A stretch of 64,000 nucleotides of DNA from Lepidodermella squamata (Eukaryota > Gastrotricha), in contig JBLDXI010000064.1 in the NCBI GenBank assembly GCA_047495785.1, positions 124,001 to 188,000 of the forward strand. Reading direction: 5' to 3'. This document shows, piece after piece, positions 24,016 through 34,690 of this stretch. Below the pieces are notes generated by a model that saw only the letters and a list, made by a program, of their open reading frames with translations, had not been told where the DNA came from and ran no database searches. A program made the translations under genes and the position numbers. Numbering within the stretch: position 1 is the stretch's first letter; every line of letters begins with the position of its first letter.

Positions 24016-24370
24016 GTTTAGGATCGATATTAAACCATAAATTTGTGATGATAATTCATTTTCATTCATAGTTTGTGCCAGATTACGTCCATTTTTTGTT
24101 TATTTTTTTCTTCACAAATGATAATATAATGGAAAATGCTTCAAAACTGCACTCAATCGAGAGCAACACGGACTTGAACTCTTCAGCACGCGCCGAAAAA
24201 AAACGGGCACGTGACACGTTCCATATCGCACCACAAGGAGTGGCGCCATAAAAAATATCGAACATAACAAAAACAAAAACGCACCGTCATTCACGATTCA
24301 TTCGATACAATTTAAAAAAAATTCATATCGTAAATTTGTCACTGATTTTTTTCCAAGGCTCATTCGATCA
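24016..24370 (+). promoter_or_regulatory. Promoter region of lectin gene A
   Basis: The 260 nt before the ATG are about 85-90% identical by eye to the same region of gene B (about 53330-53570) and M4 (43866-44130 on the other strand). Shared parts include GACTTGAACTCTTC, CACGTGACACGTTCCAT, ATAAAAAATAT and CCGTCATTCACGATTCATTC at 24284-24303. Conservation beyond the coding sequence suggests a common promoter. The CACGTG box is intact in A and M4 but changed to CACGCG in B. Confidence 0.5.
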
Positions 24371-24949
24371 ATGGTTTCTTATCACTGTGCTCTGCTGCTA
24401 AGCCTATTGCTGGCGTCAAGTGACCCGGCTTCGGGTAAAGAATTGAACTGGGTCCGCTGCTTCTCGCAGTTCAGCAACCGATTCACCAACTGCGCAACAG
24501 CTGCCGATGGCTGTAATCCACTCACTGAATTCCAGGTTTGCCACAATTTACTTGTAACCTGATGATTGTTGAATTTTTCACCAACTAGTGGGGCGGCATT
24601 TTTCGAACGACTGGCGTCTGCAACATAAAACATAAAATAAAAATCTTTTATTGTGTCCCCGTTAGCATCTTCAATAACTCAGCAGCAATAAACAACAACA
24701 ACAAAATAAAGTAGAAGGAGAAAAATACTAACAAGGCACGGGCCAGCTATGGAGAGCCGCGCTCGTCGACGACGGTGCGCGCAAATACACAGATGGGTGA
24801 GCAGAGGAGAGAGGGAGAGGAAAGGCGGGGTAGTTATCAAAAGCATGGGAGTCAAGGTAGAAGCAGCGGTAAAGTATGAGGGAGAAGGAGGAGGCAACAA
24901 ACAAAGACGGAGAAATTGGAAGAAGAAAGGGGGAGAAGGTGAGGTAGGG

Positions 24950-26584
24950 CTAACCAAGAAAGGTAGGAAGAGGACCAAGAGGAAGCCGGCTATTAAGCAG
25001 TACGAAGGGTGAACGGGGTGGGGGCTGAGGCGACAGGCGGACGCTCTCGAGGTCCTCGCGCAGAGGCAGGACAAACTGGGCAGCATTGGTAGCATATCGC
25101 CGTTGGCACTGCGCAAAGAAGGCCGCCACACCTGGAACACGGCAGCGGCTTTCCAGCTCGGAGACACTAACGCGATCGTCGCGGCGGACGCTGAGGATCG
25201 CCCGAAGACAGTCATTCTGGAGGACAGAGAGCCGCCGCAGCTGCTGCTTCGACGCGGTGGAGAGGCAGATGTTGCCGAACGACCAGATCGAACGGATCAG
25301 CGTGAGGTACAACATCCGCCGCCAATGACGAGAAAGACCAGGGGCGTGCAGGGCACGCCGGAAAAAACCCATGTTCTCGTGGCAGCGAGAGACTACGTGA
25401 TCGATATGAGCTTTCCAGGTGAGCTTGGGGTCCAAACGTACGCCGAGCACGCGCATCGAGGAAACTTGCGGAATGCGCGAACCGTTGAGACGGAGATCTA
25501 GCGGAGCCTGGCCGAAAGGCATGGCCTCGCTTTTCGCAGGGTTGAAGTGCTGGCGCCACTTTGACGCCCATGACGAGATACGGATAAGTTCAAGCTGCGT
25601 ACAGCGTTGCGCCGCGTTGAAAGACCGCCCTTCGCCCACGACGGTAAGATCGTCGGCGTAAGCCTGAAGCAGGGCACCATCGACACTGGGCGCCGAGAGA
25701 AGGTCGGCAGTGTACAGAATATACAAAAGCGGAGAGAGCGGGGAACCCTGTGGGACACCGCAGTTAACCGTGACCTGTCGACTGAGGGATCCGGCGACAC
25801 GGGCCTGGAGGCGGCGATCGCGTAAGTAGTCGGCCATCCAGCCAACAAGGTTTCGCGGCAGCGGCAGCAGGGAGAGCTTGTGGATCAGACCCGCATGCCA
25901 CACAGAATCATATGCGGCCTGCACGTCGAGCCCAGCGAGGACAGTCTTCCGGCGACGAGACCGACTGTGAAAGACACGGTGAACAATCTTAAGGGGCACG
26001 TCGGGGGCTGAACGATGGGAGCGAAACGCATACTGCTCTTCCGGCAACAGATGACGATCATCGAGGAAAGTCGTCGTCCAGCGGGCGACGACGGCCTCAA
26101 GCAGCTTCGCATCAGTGGGAAGCAGAGAGATGGGGCGCTGAGATGAGACCAAGTCACGGGGCTTTCCGGCCTTAGGGATGGGGACGACGATGGCTTCTTT
26201 CCAGGCAGCAGGCACGTAGCGACTGCAAAGAGACATATTGTACAGGCGGCGAAGATGCGACTGCAGCACAGAACCTCCCCACTGGATGAAAATGTTCTGC
26301 ACACCGTCCGCCCCCGGGGCCTTGAAGGGTCGAAGACGACCGACAGCGTCAGCGAGCAGCCGTTGACTGACACTGAATTCTCCAGGGCCAGGCAGACGAA
26401 TCGTAGCGGAGCAGTGTAGATTGCTGTCGGCAGTGGAGTCAGCCTCCAACTGATGCCACCAATGGCGTGTGGCAGCGTCAGCAGCGGGATCGGAGTATGG
26501 GGACATCGGTCGCACAAAGTGGTCGAGCAGCGCGTCGGCGAGGGCCGTCGAAGGTGGCAAGAGCCGCCCATCGTCGAGCTTCAT
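24950..26584 (-). CDS. LINE reverse transcriptase (ORF2, 3' part)
   Basis: 544 codons in one frame cover the reverse transcriptase: PFKAPGADGVQN, KAGKPRDLVSSQRPISLLP, AGLDVQAAYDSVWH, VPQGSPLSPLLY and the catalytic AYADDLT, followed by the thumb (KSEAMPFG, MRVLGVRLD, WKAHI). No RNase H domain is seen. The ATG overlaps the stop of the upstream frame, but upstream in this frame the sequence reads RYREAYARLRRLDK, a typical linker. The break is therefore a one-base frameshift within about 26640-26685 and not a separate gene. Confidence 0.85.
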   Translation of the reverse strand: MKLDDGRLLPPSTALADALLDHFVRPMSPYSDPAADAATRHWWHQLEADSTADSNLHCSATIRLPGPGEFSVSQRLLADAVGRLRPFKAPGADGVQNIFIQWGGSVLQSHLRRLYNMSLCSRYVPAAWKEAIVVPIPKAGKPRDLVSSQRPISLLPTDAKLLEAVVARWTTTFLDDRHLLPEEQYAFRSHRSAPDVPLKIVHRVFHSRSRRRKTVLAGLDVQAAYDSVWHAGLIHKLSLLPLPRNLVGWMADYLRDRRLQARVAGSLSRQVTVNCGVPQGSPLSPLLYILYTADLLSAPSVDGALLQAYADDLTVVGEGRSFNAAQRCTQLELIRISSWASKWRQHFNPAKSEAMPFGQAPLDLRLNGSRIPQVSSMRVLGVRLDPKLTWKAHIDHVVSRCHENMGFFRRALHAPGLSRHWRRMLYLTLIRSIWSFGNICLSTASKQQLRRLSVLQNDCLRAILSVRRDDRVSVSELESRCRVPGVAAFFAQCQRRYATNAAQFVLPLREDLESVRLSPQPPPRSPFVLLNSRLPLGPLPTFLG

Positions 26585-27810
26585 GTAGGCGATAGACTGA
26601 GGCTGGTGACGTTTGTCGAGGCGACGCAGGCGAGCATACGCCTCGCGGTAACGAGCTGAGCAGACAGGGCTTCCACGTAGCGCAGGTTTGAGACATCACG
26701 CCGCAGTTGATGAGCAGCCTTGGCAGCACGAAATTCAGCGTCAACTACCCGCAGCCGCTCGCGGAGGACAGGATCCACGTGACCGCCAAGTGCTCGTTCG
26801 AGGACTCGTTTCTTCTTCAGACAGAAACGCATCTCCGCAGACATGGCGATTTTCTTTAGCTGGGACTTATCGGCGAGAGGAACGTGTTGGCGACGAGCTT
26901 CGACGATTGCGGCGTTGATGGCGGCGCGATAGACAGCGATGAGACTAGTAGGCTCGCCAACAGCAGGAAGCGGGATTGCGCCAAGCAGACGGCGAAGAGT
27001 GCGGAAGTAGCCGAAACGATCAGCGCGCGAAACATCAAAGCGAGGCGCCGGATCCGTGAGCTCGAAAAGGCGGGACGGGCCGCCAACCGGCGCCACGTTC
27101 AGTGTGATTGACGTGCAGAAATGGTCACTGGTGAGACGGTCGCCAACAGAGACACCGCCGGCGAGGAGTCGCAGAGCGGAATCATTGAGAATCCAAATGT
27201 CGAGCGTCGACAGCGAGCCAGTTGCAATGTGCAGATGAGTGGGCTTCGGCGACCGGAGCACAGACAGACCAAGGCGGTTAGCGAGTTGCTGCACGGAAAA
27301 ACCATTGGAATTCCATAGATCACGACCCCACAAAGGCGACTTAGCATTCAGATAGCCACTGAAGAAACACGGCATACCGGCCGCAGTGGCCTCGGTAAAC
27401 TCGGACTCTAAGAAGCGAAGGTCCAGGGAGGACGACGGAGGGCAGTAACCAGTGACAAACCGCACCACAGGGCCGTGGGGTGACGGAACGAGATCCAAGC
27501 GAAGCCATTCGCTGAGCTTGCTGCCGGTCAGAGCCAGCCGCCGCTCGGCGACCACGAGAGCGCCCTCCTGAACTAGAATTGCCGAACCACCACGAGCACC
27601 ACTGAGCAGGAGGTCCTCTGGATCCTGTTCGCGATCACACCTAAACACTGCATATTTGCTAAAGACAACACTGGAGAGAGAGTAAAGAAAAGTTTCATTG
27701 AGAAAAAAAGCAAGAGGATTATAGGTGTCTAGTTGCAAGTTAAGTTCAAAGTCCTTATCATTGATACCGCGAGGGTTCCACTGGACGACGACGTGGGACG
27801 TACTAGCCAT
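26581..27810 (-). CDS. LINE endonuclease (ORF2, 5' part)
   Basis: This starts at MASTSHVVVQWNPRG and shows an apurinic-like endonuclease: QWNPRGI, FLNETF, GGSAILV, STLDIW and a final SDHF. The usual GDFN motif reads GYLN here, so the catalytic Asp is replaced by Tyr, another sign of decay. The frame closes at 26581 because of the frameshift that separates it from the reverse transcriptase. Confidence 0.75.
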   Translation of the reverse strand: MASTSHVVVQWNPRGINDKDFELNLQLDTYNPLAFFLNETFLYSLSSVVFSKYAVFRCDREQDPEDLLLSGARGGSAILVQEGALVVAERRLALTGSKLSEWLRLDLVPSPHGPVVRFVTGYCPPSSSLDLRFLESEFTEATAAGMPCFFSGYLNAKSPLWGRDLWNSNGFSVQQLANRLGLSVLRSPKPTHLHIATGSLSTLDIWILNDSALRLLAGGVSVGDRLTSDHFCTSITLNVAPVGGPSRLFELTDPAPRFDVSRADRFGYFRTLRRLLGAIPLPAVGEPTSLIAVYRAAINAAIVEARRQHVPLADKSQLKKIAMSAEMRFCLKKKRVLERALGGHVDPVLRERLRVVDAEFRAAKAAHQLRRDVSNLRYVEALSAQLVTARRMLACVASTNVTSLSLSPT

Positions 27811-27943
27811 TGGACGACGTGGTGGCTGGGGCGAGCGAGCAGAGCTTGACAAAAATGCGGTCGACAGCGTGTTCAACCAAGGAGAGACGATGAACAAACG
27901 ACTCGTCGAACCGCTGAAGACGATCCTCCATATACCCGAAGAG

Positions 27944-29211
27944 TCAAGCACCATCCGGAGACAAAAATTGATGACGCAAAGCAGGGGCAGCAGGCGGGAG
28001 CTGGAGCGTGGGAGGCGTCCCGGGTTGGCGGGTGGGCCGCGGGCCAGCAAATTCGCGAGTATTCAACAGATGCGTCGGTCCACCCTGGAGATGGGGCGGT
28101 TTCACGTGGCGTCGTTGCTCACGCTCAGCAACTTTCACTTCCTTGGCTTCACTGACGGCGCGACGGCGGGCGGTCTCCTTAGCCTGGGCTGCCTTGAAAA
28201 CAGGGCACCCGCGCCAGGCGCCTGAGTGGCGGGGCTCACCGCCGTCGGGACAGTTGGGGCAGTAGCGATCCTCATGTTCAACTTGACAGTCCGCAGTAAC
28301 ATGGTCCTCCGAGGCGCAGCGACTACAGCAGACATCACGGTCGGAACAGTCAATAGCGACGTGGCCGTAACAGGAGCAGCGCTGACACTTCAACGGTAGA
28401 ATCTTGTCCTTCAGTTTGTAGACCTTAACTCGGCGGCTAATAAACTTCATACCGTTCTCCAGAGCATCTTCACACTGCTCACGCGTGACGAAAACGATAA
28501 CGCGCGGAGGTGACTTTGACTCGGACTTCGGGGGCAGATCGCGTATTTCTTCAACGTACGACGACGGTAGGAGCTGACGCAGATCATCGGCGGAGTAAAA
28601 GCCTGGCAGGCGATACGAGATAACACTGCGCTTGTCGCGGGCGATATGAGGGGACACGGGCTGCCGAGGATCGGACTCGCCCGGACGGTGAATACGAAAC
28701 TCGGACTTGGCGAAAGCATCGGCAGGAAAGCCATCCCTTTTAAGCAAACGGTCAGCGTCAGTCGCAGTCGCACACTTTACACGGAGACCGCCACTCTTCT
28801 CATGACGTCGACGGCAACGGGCGCAAGCCAATCCGCAACTCGGGCGAGGTCAGGCTCAAGCTGGCGACGATTCATAGTCGTGATGTTATCGATGATAACG
28901 ACGCGGTATTTGTTAGGGCTGGGAGCGGCGCCTGGCGGACCACCGAAGTCAGGCTGGCCAGACGGCGGCACAGCGGAGCGAGCCGTACGCGCGGCCCGGA
29001 TGGTGACGAGGAGCTGCATGACCGCCTCGAGTTCGTCGAGAGCGAGATCGGCAACGTTCAACTTCTTAGCTCGTTCCTCTTGAGTTATCCCAAACGGCCG
29101 CTTCTGTGGCAAGGCCATTCGTGACGGTTTGTAAGCTGTCTCAGAGCAGTGGCGCAAAGAGATCAGCAGATATAAATTGTGTCGCTGGTTAGCACAGACG
29201 AACACCAACAA
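27944..29211 (-). pseudogene. LINE ORF1 (gag-like), frameshifted
   Basis: Two overlapping frames (29211-28777 and 28831-27944) join into one ORF1 across a frameshift near 28800-28830. The first contains RVVIIDNITTMN. The second has three zinc knuckles in a row (CQRCSCYGHVAIDC, CSRCASEDHVTADC, CPNCPDGGEPRHSGAWRGC) and a Pro-rich tail. This is the nucleic-acid-binding protein of Jockey/R1/I-type LINEs. Confidence 0.75.
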
Positions 29212-29732
29212 TTGTAACGTAAAAGCACAACCTCAGAAAATTTAATATTCAATCGCAGATTCAATCGCAACACTGGGGTTAGTTTTACTCTTCAGTTTAT
29301 TGTTTGTTAATTAAATCCTCTGTTTTGTCTATAGAATGCCCGAATGTGCTACAAATACGAGGCTCTTACTCCGTTTTGTGTACCTGGTAACATTGGCTGT
29401 AACAACCCGGGTGATATGAATGTAAGCCTCGTTTCATTTTTTTGAAGTCTCTAAACTCTAAATAAACATCTTATTTTTCTACTTTTCTCACATCAGTCTT
29501 CAAACACAAAAAAAAACAAAAAGTCAAAATAATTCTTTTGATTCTTGGCAAATTTTAAGATGAGGTCTCCTGAATTCTGAATAATGACTAGCATTTAATT
29601 CTGATTTTAATTTGTTAAAACAGCAAAATCTCATTTTCGATTTTTGATGTACATATTACTTATAGAAAATTATGGACAGAACGCAACAATACTTGAGAAT
29701 TGCGAAATTCTCCTGGATCGGGTAAATACAAA

Positions 29733-29798
29733 AACTAGCCTAGTTTTCAGGGCAAGTGTACGGATCCGGAACACATGTTTTGATGATATTGTTCGACA
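29733..29798 (-). pseudogene. Antisense relic of lectin exon 5 in intron 3 of gene A
   Basis: 'ttttcagggcaagtgtacgg' and 'aacacatgttttgatgat' match the complement of exon 5 in the minus-strand genes, so a piece of exon 5 sits inverted in intron 3. The MULE-like element at 29799 inserted into it. Confidence 0.6.
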
Positions 29799-30644
29799 CA
29801 TAGTCAACACTGTAACAGAAAGGAAACTAACGATCTTTCCATAGTGAATTTATTCGAGCTGTTATTGCAAAAAGGGCGGCACACGACCACTTTTTATGAC
29901 ACCCAACACCCCATCCGCCCATTATAATTTTAATAACTTTCAAAAAAAACCTGAAGTACCTCTTTTGAAAATTTGATTTTCACATATAAATACTAAAAGC
30001 AGCCTTCTATCTATTGATGCCAGGCACACCTAGTGTTCCCCTATGGTTAATTTTCTAAAATTCGCCAAAAAGGGCTATATTTGGTGGTTTCGGGCGAAAT
30101 TGCCATTCTTCTGCGGCGGCTGGCTCTTACGGAAATTTTTTTTTAAATTTGGATAAATTAGTTTATCCATATTGAGATCAAATTTTCTCTATCCGGCGAT
30201 ATAAAATTTGTAGGGTAAATAATCTATTTCGATTTTCCGATTTTTTTCCGGCCGGGCATATTGGACTTTGAATTCTCTCACAGCGTTGCTTTATTCAGAA
30301 ATATTCTAGCAAATAAAAAATTTTCGAGGTCGGAAAAAATCGGAAAATGGAAATAAAATTATTTACCCTTCACATTTTATATCGTCGGATAGAGAAATTT
30401 CTCAATATGGATAAACTAATTTTTCCAAATTTTACAAAAAATACCGGACGAGCCAACCTGAGCAGAAAATAGAAATTTTCAAAAGAGCTTTTTCATTTTT
30501 TGAAAGTTATTAAAATTATAATGGGCGGATAGGGCGTTGGGTGTCATAAAAAGTGGTCGCGTGCCGCCCTTTTTGCAATAACAGCTCGAATAAATTCACT
30601 ATGGAAAGATCGTTAGTTTCCTATCTGCTACAGTGTTGTCTATG
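29799..30644. mobile_element. Non-autonomous MULE-related element with 8-bp target duplication
   Basis: The ends are inverted copies for more than 150 nt: CATAGTCAACACTGTAACAG on the left and CATAGACAACACTGTAGCAG on the right, then GGAAACTAACGATCTTTCC in both. GTTCGACA flanks both sides (29791-29798 and 30645-30652). The ends match those of the MULE at 22068 block by block, including CGCCCTATCCGCCCAT. It has no coding sequence. It was probably moved by that transposase family. Confidence 0.8.
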
Positions 30645-30654
30645 GTTCGACACA

Positions 30655-30742
30655 ATACGAATAGGCGTACAAATAAGAGGCCCTTACTCCGTTTACCGAA
30701 CCTTGTAACATTGGCTGTACAACCTGGGTGATTTGAATGTGA
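30655..30742 (+). pseudogene. Degraded second copy of lectin exon 3
   Basis: 'aggcccttactccgttt', 'aacattggctgtacaacctg' and 'gatttgaatgtgagcctcg' match exon 3 of gene A, with substitutions and small deletions that break the frame. It lies between the real exons 3 and 4. Confidence 0.65.
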
Positions 30743-31192
30743 GCCTCGATTCATTCACCAATCAAACATCAAATTTTTTTGCTTTATTGTTATTACATTG
30801 TTTTGTTTTACTTTTTACCGCAGACGTTCTGGTTTAACGATCAGAATGCGACGTTGAGCTTGAAATTTAACCTCAACGAATGCGAGAAAAAGAAAGCTAC
30901 ATTCGAGGTAAGATTTTAGAAAACTTGGTCATTACGCATCGTTCTTTATAATTGCATCATTCCAGACTTTGAAATTTCGGCGCTGTACGTCGAACAACGT
31001 ATTCAAGACTTGTGTTCCAGATCCGTATTCCTGCCCCAACAACTGGGTGTGTCCTTTCCGCAATCATGGGCGCCGTATTTTTGATTCTCGGTTTTGATTC
31101 GTCTACAGGTTACTGAATCACTTTTGTATCCCGATCTCGCGTCTTGCACCAATGGAACAGGTTTGTGAAATTGATTTATTTTATCAATGTTA

Positions 31193-31641
31193 CCGTCGTT
31201 TGGGGTGAAATGGGCACTTGGGGCGATTTGGCCGAAAATTGATGCCATCACATTACTTTTAATAGCTCATAGACTATTAGTCAGATCTCTGAAAAAATTT
31301 TTTGAACATTTTATTGATAAATAATTAATAAATTATTAAAAAATTACGTAGAAAAAAGCAAATAAAAATGTTGCATCCGGGAGTCGAACCATCACCCTCC
31401 ACAGACATGCGGCGCATTATAACCACTCGATCACTCAACAATCTCAAATTACTGTTGTTCAATATCCATTTATAATGATCAAGCTGCACAATTCGCCCCA
31501 AAACACCTGCCCAATTTGCCCCATACCTGGGGCGAATTGAGATACATGAATTTTCGGAATCAGGACCCTTGAAAACGTGTAAATAAGCAATAAAATCAGG
31601 GGGTAATTTTTTTTCACTGCCCAACTCGCCCCAATTGACGG
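31193..31641. mobile_element. TA-flanked MITE in intron 6 of gene A
   Basis: The left end is CCGTCGTTTGGGGTGAAATG. The right end, reversed, is CCGTCAATTGGGGCGAGTTG. TA lies on each side. The inside holds a tRNA-like stretch (31370-31439). No coding content. Confidence 0.6.
31370..31439 (-). ncRNA. tRNA-like relic inside the MITE
   Basis: On the minus strand the 70 nt start GTTGAGT, contain GATCGAGTGGTTATAATG (D-arm/A-box-like) and GGTTCGACTCCCGG (T-arm/B-box-like), and end ATGCAAC, which pairs with the start apart from one position. The anticodon arm is poor. It is probably a tRNA-derived pseudogene and not a working tRNA. Confidence 0.35.
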
Positions 31642-31680
31642 TATGTGGCATGAGAAGTAAATCGCATATTCATCAGAATA

Positions 31681-32145
31681 TCGTAGTTACCGAAATACTA
31701 ACCCGGGCTTATACAAAAATGACAGCTCGAAAAATGGGGAAAAGTAGGCTACTATTCAAGACTAGGCTTCTATTTGAGATTTGGCTTATCCAACTAAGCC
31801 CCGACTTTATTTTGCGTCTTTCAATCTCATAACTCATCAAATTGTTCATTATTAGCTTTTTGCAAGGTGGTCTAATGTCTAATAGCTGAAAATTAAGAAT
31901 AATAAGGAACGCTAAAACAGGAAAAATCGTAAAAAAACGCAGCAGATTATCATATATATTCAGGCATTTTCGTTATTAAATACCGTTCAGCGCCGCCAGA
32001 GCACATGTTTCGAACGTACCGTAGTAGCCTAGGCTACTATTCGAGATAGGATTATGCATCGACGATTTTCAATTTACCTAGGCTTCTAAACGAGACAGGC
32101 TTTTAAACGAGTGGGAAGTGGGGGCTTATATTTCGGTAACTACGG
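31681..32145. mobile_element. TIR element in intron 6 of gene A
   Basis: The left end is TCGTAGTTACCGAAATACTA. The right end, reversed, is CCGTAGTTACCGAAATATAA. TA flanks both sides. The inside holds repeated 'aggctactattcgag' blocks and no coding sequence. Confidence 0.55.
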
Positions 32146-34046
32146 TAATTAAAAAAAAGTTTTACTGTGAGAGAGGAAACCATGGCTTATGGGTTAAGAA
32201 AATCAGGAAATTTAATCATCAAACATTAGCCACGGCAATTGTTTTTCTCCGCACTCGAAAAAATCGGGCTTTTATTCGAGGCTTTTATTATCTTGGAGAT
32301 AATTTTATTCCAAGAAATTCGGTATTACAAAAGTTTGAAATATAAGCCAGTGAGATTTCCAGATTACCAATGAAGGCAGTGCACCGGGAAGGATCCTCTA
32401 GTTAGGGCTATGCTACTAATTTTTCAAATCAAAAGCGGAATTTCTTGTTATCTCTCCTAGGCCTCTCGAGCTGGTTTCTTGACAGTTTCACATTTCCCCT
32501 TGCTTGAAACAATTGTTGAAGACAAGGATCAAGTTAGATATAGGGTGGTTAATTTTGGACTTCTCGCTAGCATCTAGTTAGCGACGCGCCGAAACAATCA
32601 ATATACTAGTTATAGATTATTCTTATTAAGTACGCTCGGCCATTGAACGTAAATGTAAATTACCGTATTTCATCGATTTATAGCCTCCCTCGAATAATAG
32701 CCACACCTTGCCTTGTCCGAAGCAGGTGGCGCGCTGAGGATGGACAACGCTGTCCTAATTTCATCGCCTAAGCGGATTAGAGGTGGTGGACGTAAGCCGC
32801 TGTTTGTGGATGTCGAGGAAAGAATAGCAGCGTGGGTCAGACGACAGAAAAGTCAACCACGGAGACGACTTGCGATGGTGTAATTTGCCAGTTGCTAATA
32901 AATAATAGCCCCCCTCGAATAATTGCCTCTTTCTTTGACCATTTTCGGAGTTTCGGAAAAATAGTAGCCATGGCTATTTATTTGATGAAATACGTTATCA
33001 TCAGTACGATCAACGCTAAAAAAGCCGAACGTACTACCTCATTCGTCATTATGGTTATCATGCATGGTTATTATGAAAAGCACAGACGTTTCGCTTTCGT
33101 CAAGAGTCGAGATTTGAAATTCAAGCAATATTTAAATTATTTTCGAATGGGAATTAGGGAGTCTCAAACAGTGACTTGTGTTATTTAATTTATTTAATTT
33201 AACGCTTCAATCAGCGACCTTCTTGAATCGATCATAGTCAATTATTGTCCCATTTGTCATGTTTCGTGTTCTATTTCAATTTTCTTTTTCCCCAAAATAA
33301 TACGATTGTTTATCGCGAAGTAGGTCTGTCGGTTTATGTTATTCGCTAAAAATCGGGTATATTTCGCAATTCGGCGCCCCTAATGACCTCGGTACCGGGC
33401 TAACCGGGCTTGGAATACAGGCTCACTGGTAAGCCTCGCAGGCTTACCAGTTCTAAACACGTAACGTGATTTTTTACGCAAATCCGGATAACGGGAGGTT
33501 CGAAGCCGCTGCGTCCTGGTACGTCTCATGAATTAAGGCGCTATGTTATCGTGTTTTTCAGTCACGGTCCCTGTGAGCGAGAAGCCGCATATCCGATGTT
33601 TCGACTCGACAACTGGCAAATTCAACGGCTGCCGACCACGAAGCACTGGCTGCTTGGCTAACAATGAAACTCAGCAATATTCGACTAATGTGTTCATCAA
33701 CTTTCAAAGCTGCCTACTCGGAGTAAGTCTTTTCTAATTTACTTGTATTTGAGGCCTAAGTTTGTATTTTAACAGAACGCGGTTTCATGCAAAGATTCGT
33801 CTAACCGAAGTTCATGCTACGCAGCCTGCCCTCGAGACCTATCACAGGTGAAACTTGTTATTAAAACTCAGGAATAAATTTTCCCATGGGCATGATTCTA
33901 AAACAGGTTAAGCTCTTCTCGGACTCGCAATCTTTTCAACTGAACCACGGCAAGTGCAACGATGAGATAACGCCCAAGGTGAGCTCGCATTAACTCGAAA
34001 TCCCAAATTTCGCTAGCTTGTCGCAAGTTCAACTGAAATTACATAT

Positions 34047-34240
34047 CGTTAGCGACGTTGAATAACTCGGATTTAGGCTTGTTTACTTCCGTTTCAAGGT
34101 GATAGGTGACAAGTAAAAAGTCTTTTGTTTTTTTGCCTCTTCATTCAAGTTAAAAAGCCGCTTTTTACTTGTCACCTATCACCTTGAAACGGAAGTAAAC
34201 AAGCCTAAATCCGAGTTATTCAACGTCGTTAACGATATCA
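34047..34240. repeat. Near-perfect 78-bp-arm hairpin in intron 9 of gene A
   Basis: The arm starting ATATCGTTAGCGACGTTGAA is repeated in reverse at the right end with almost no mismatches, around a loop of roughly 40 nt near 34125-34160. A diverged single arm is seen near 4345-4440. It fits a palindromic MITE. Confidence 0.7.
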
Positions 34241-34522
34241 TGGCATAGGGCCTAGTTTGAGCTTGTGGTTTGATGGTATAGCAATAAGGCAATCAGTTTA
34301 GCTTCAAGATTTCCCGGCTTCAATCGGACAACCCGATAAAAGGAAAGCCATATTCCATGCCTATCGTTGATGTTAATATAGCTTTTAAATTTTCAATTCC
34401 TAAGATCTGTACTGTAACGCAGTCCTTTTTCGGACAGGGTAATTTCGGACACTTTTGGCTTTGAGCGCAAGTTTCTCCAAAACCCCGGTAAATAGAAATA
34501 CCGTTCAAAATGCAGGAGATAG

Positions 34523-34690
34523 CAGGGGCGTAACTAAGGGGGGGCCAGGGGGGGCACCGGCCCCACCAGCTGGAAAAATACCCTCAGGGTACCACAGGGG
34601 GGACCCTTTGGTCTGAAAAATTCGGGGCTACAAATACGTAGAAAAAAATGTGCTGGCCCCAACAGTTTGGTAGACCTAGTTACGCCACTG
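34523..34690. mobile_element. Small hAT-like MITE in intron 9 of gene A
   Basis: The ends are CAGGGGCGTAACTA and, reversed, CAGTGGCGTAACTA. The flanking 8-mers GGAGATAG and GGAGAGCT match only partly. The inside is a G/C-run sequence without coding content. Confidence 0.5.

Larger units (their letters stand above)
24625..29266 (-). mobile_element. Non-LTR retrotransposon (Jockey/I-like LINE), inserted in exon 2 of gene A
   Basis: The element lies antisense to gene A. Its A/T-rich 3' end begins directly after TCTGCAAC in exon 2, and its 5' end meets GCAACACTGGG, the rest of exon 2. The shared GCAAC (or GCAACA) is a 5-6 bp target duplication. It contains an ORF1 with zinc knuckles and an ORF2 with endonuclease and reverse transcriptase. 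Both ORFs carry a frameshift, so this copy is probably dead. GC content is much higher than in the host DNA around it. Confidence 0.85.

Noticed and set aside
24679-25215. Open frames rich in Pro, Ser and Leu at the LINE 3' end
   Set aside because: They lie in the purine/pyrimidine-biased 3' part of the LINE and overlap the reverse transcriptase frame; no domain is seen.
26581-26584. ATGA overlap taken as a true translational coupling of endonuclease and reverse transcriptase
   Set aside because: In LINEs these domains share one ORF, and upstream sequence in the reverse transcriptase frame continues as a plausible linker, so a frameshift explains it better.
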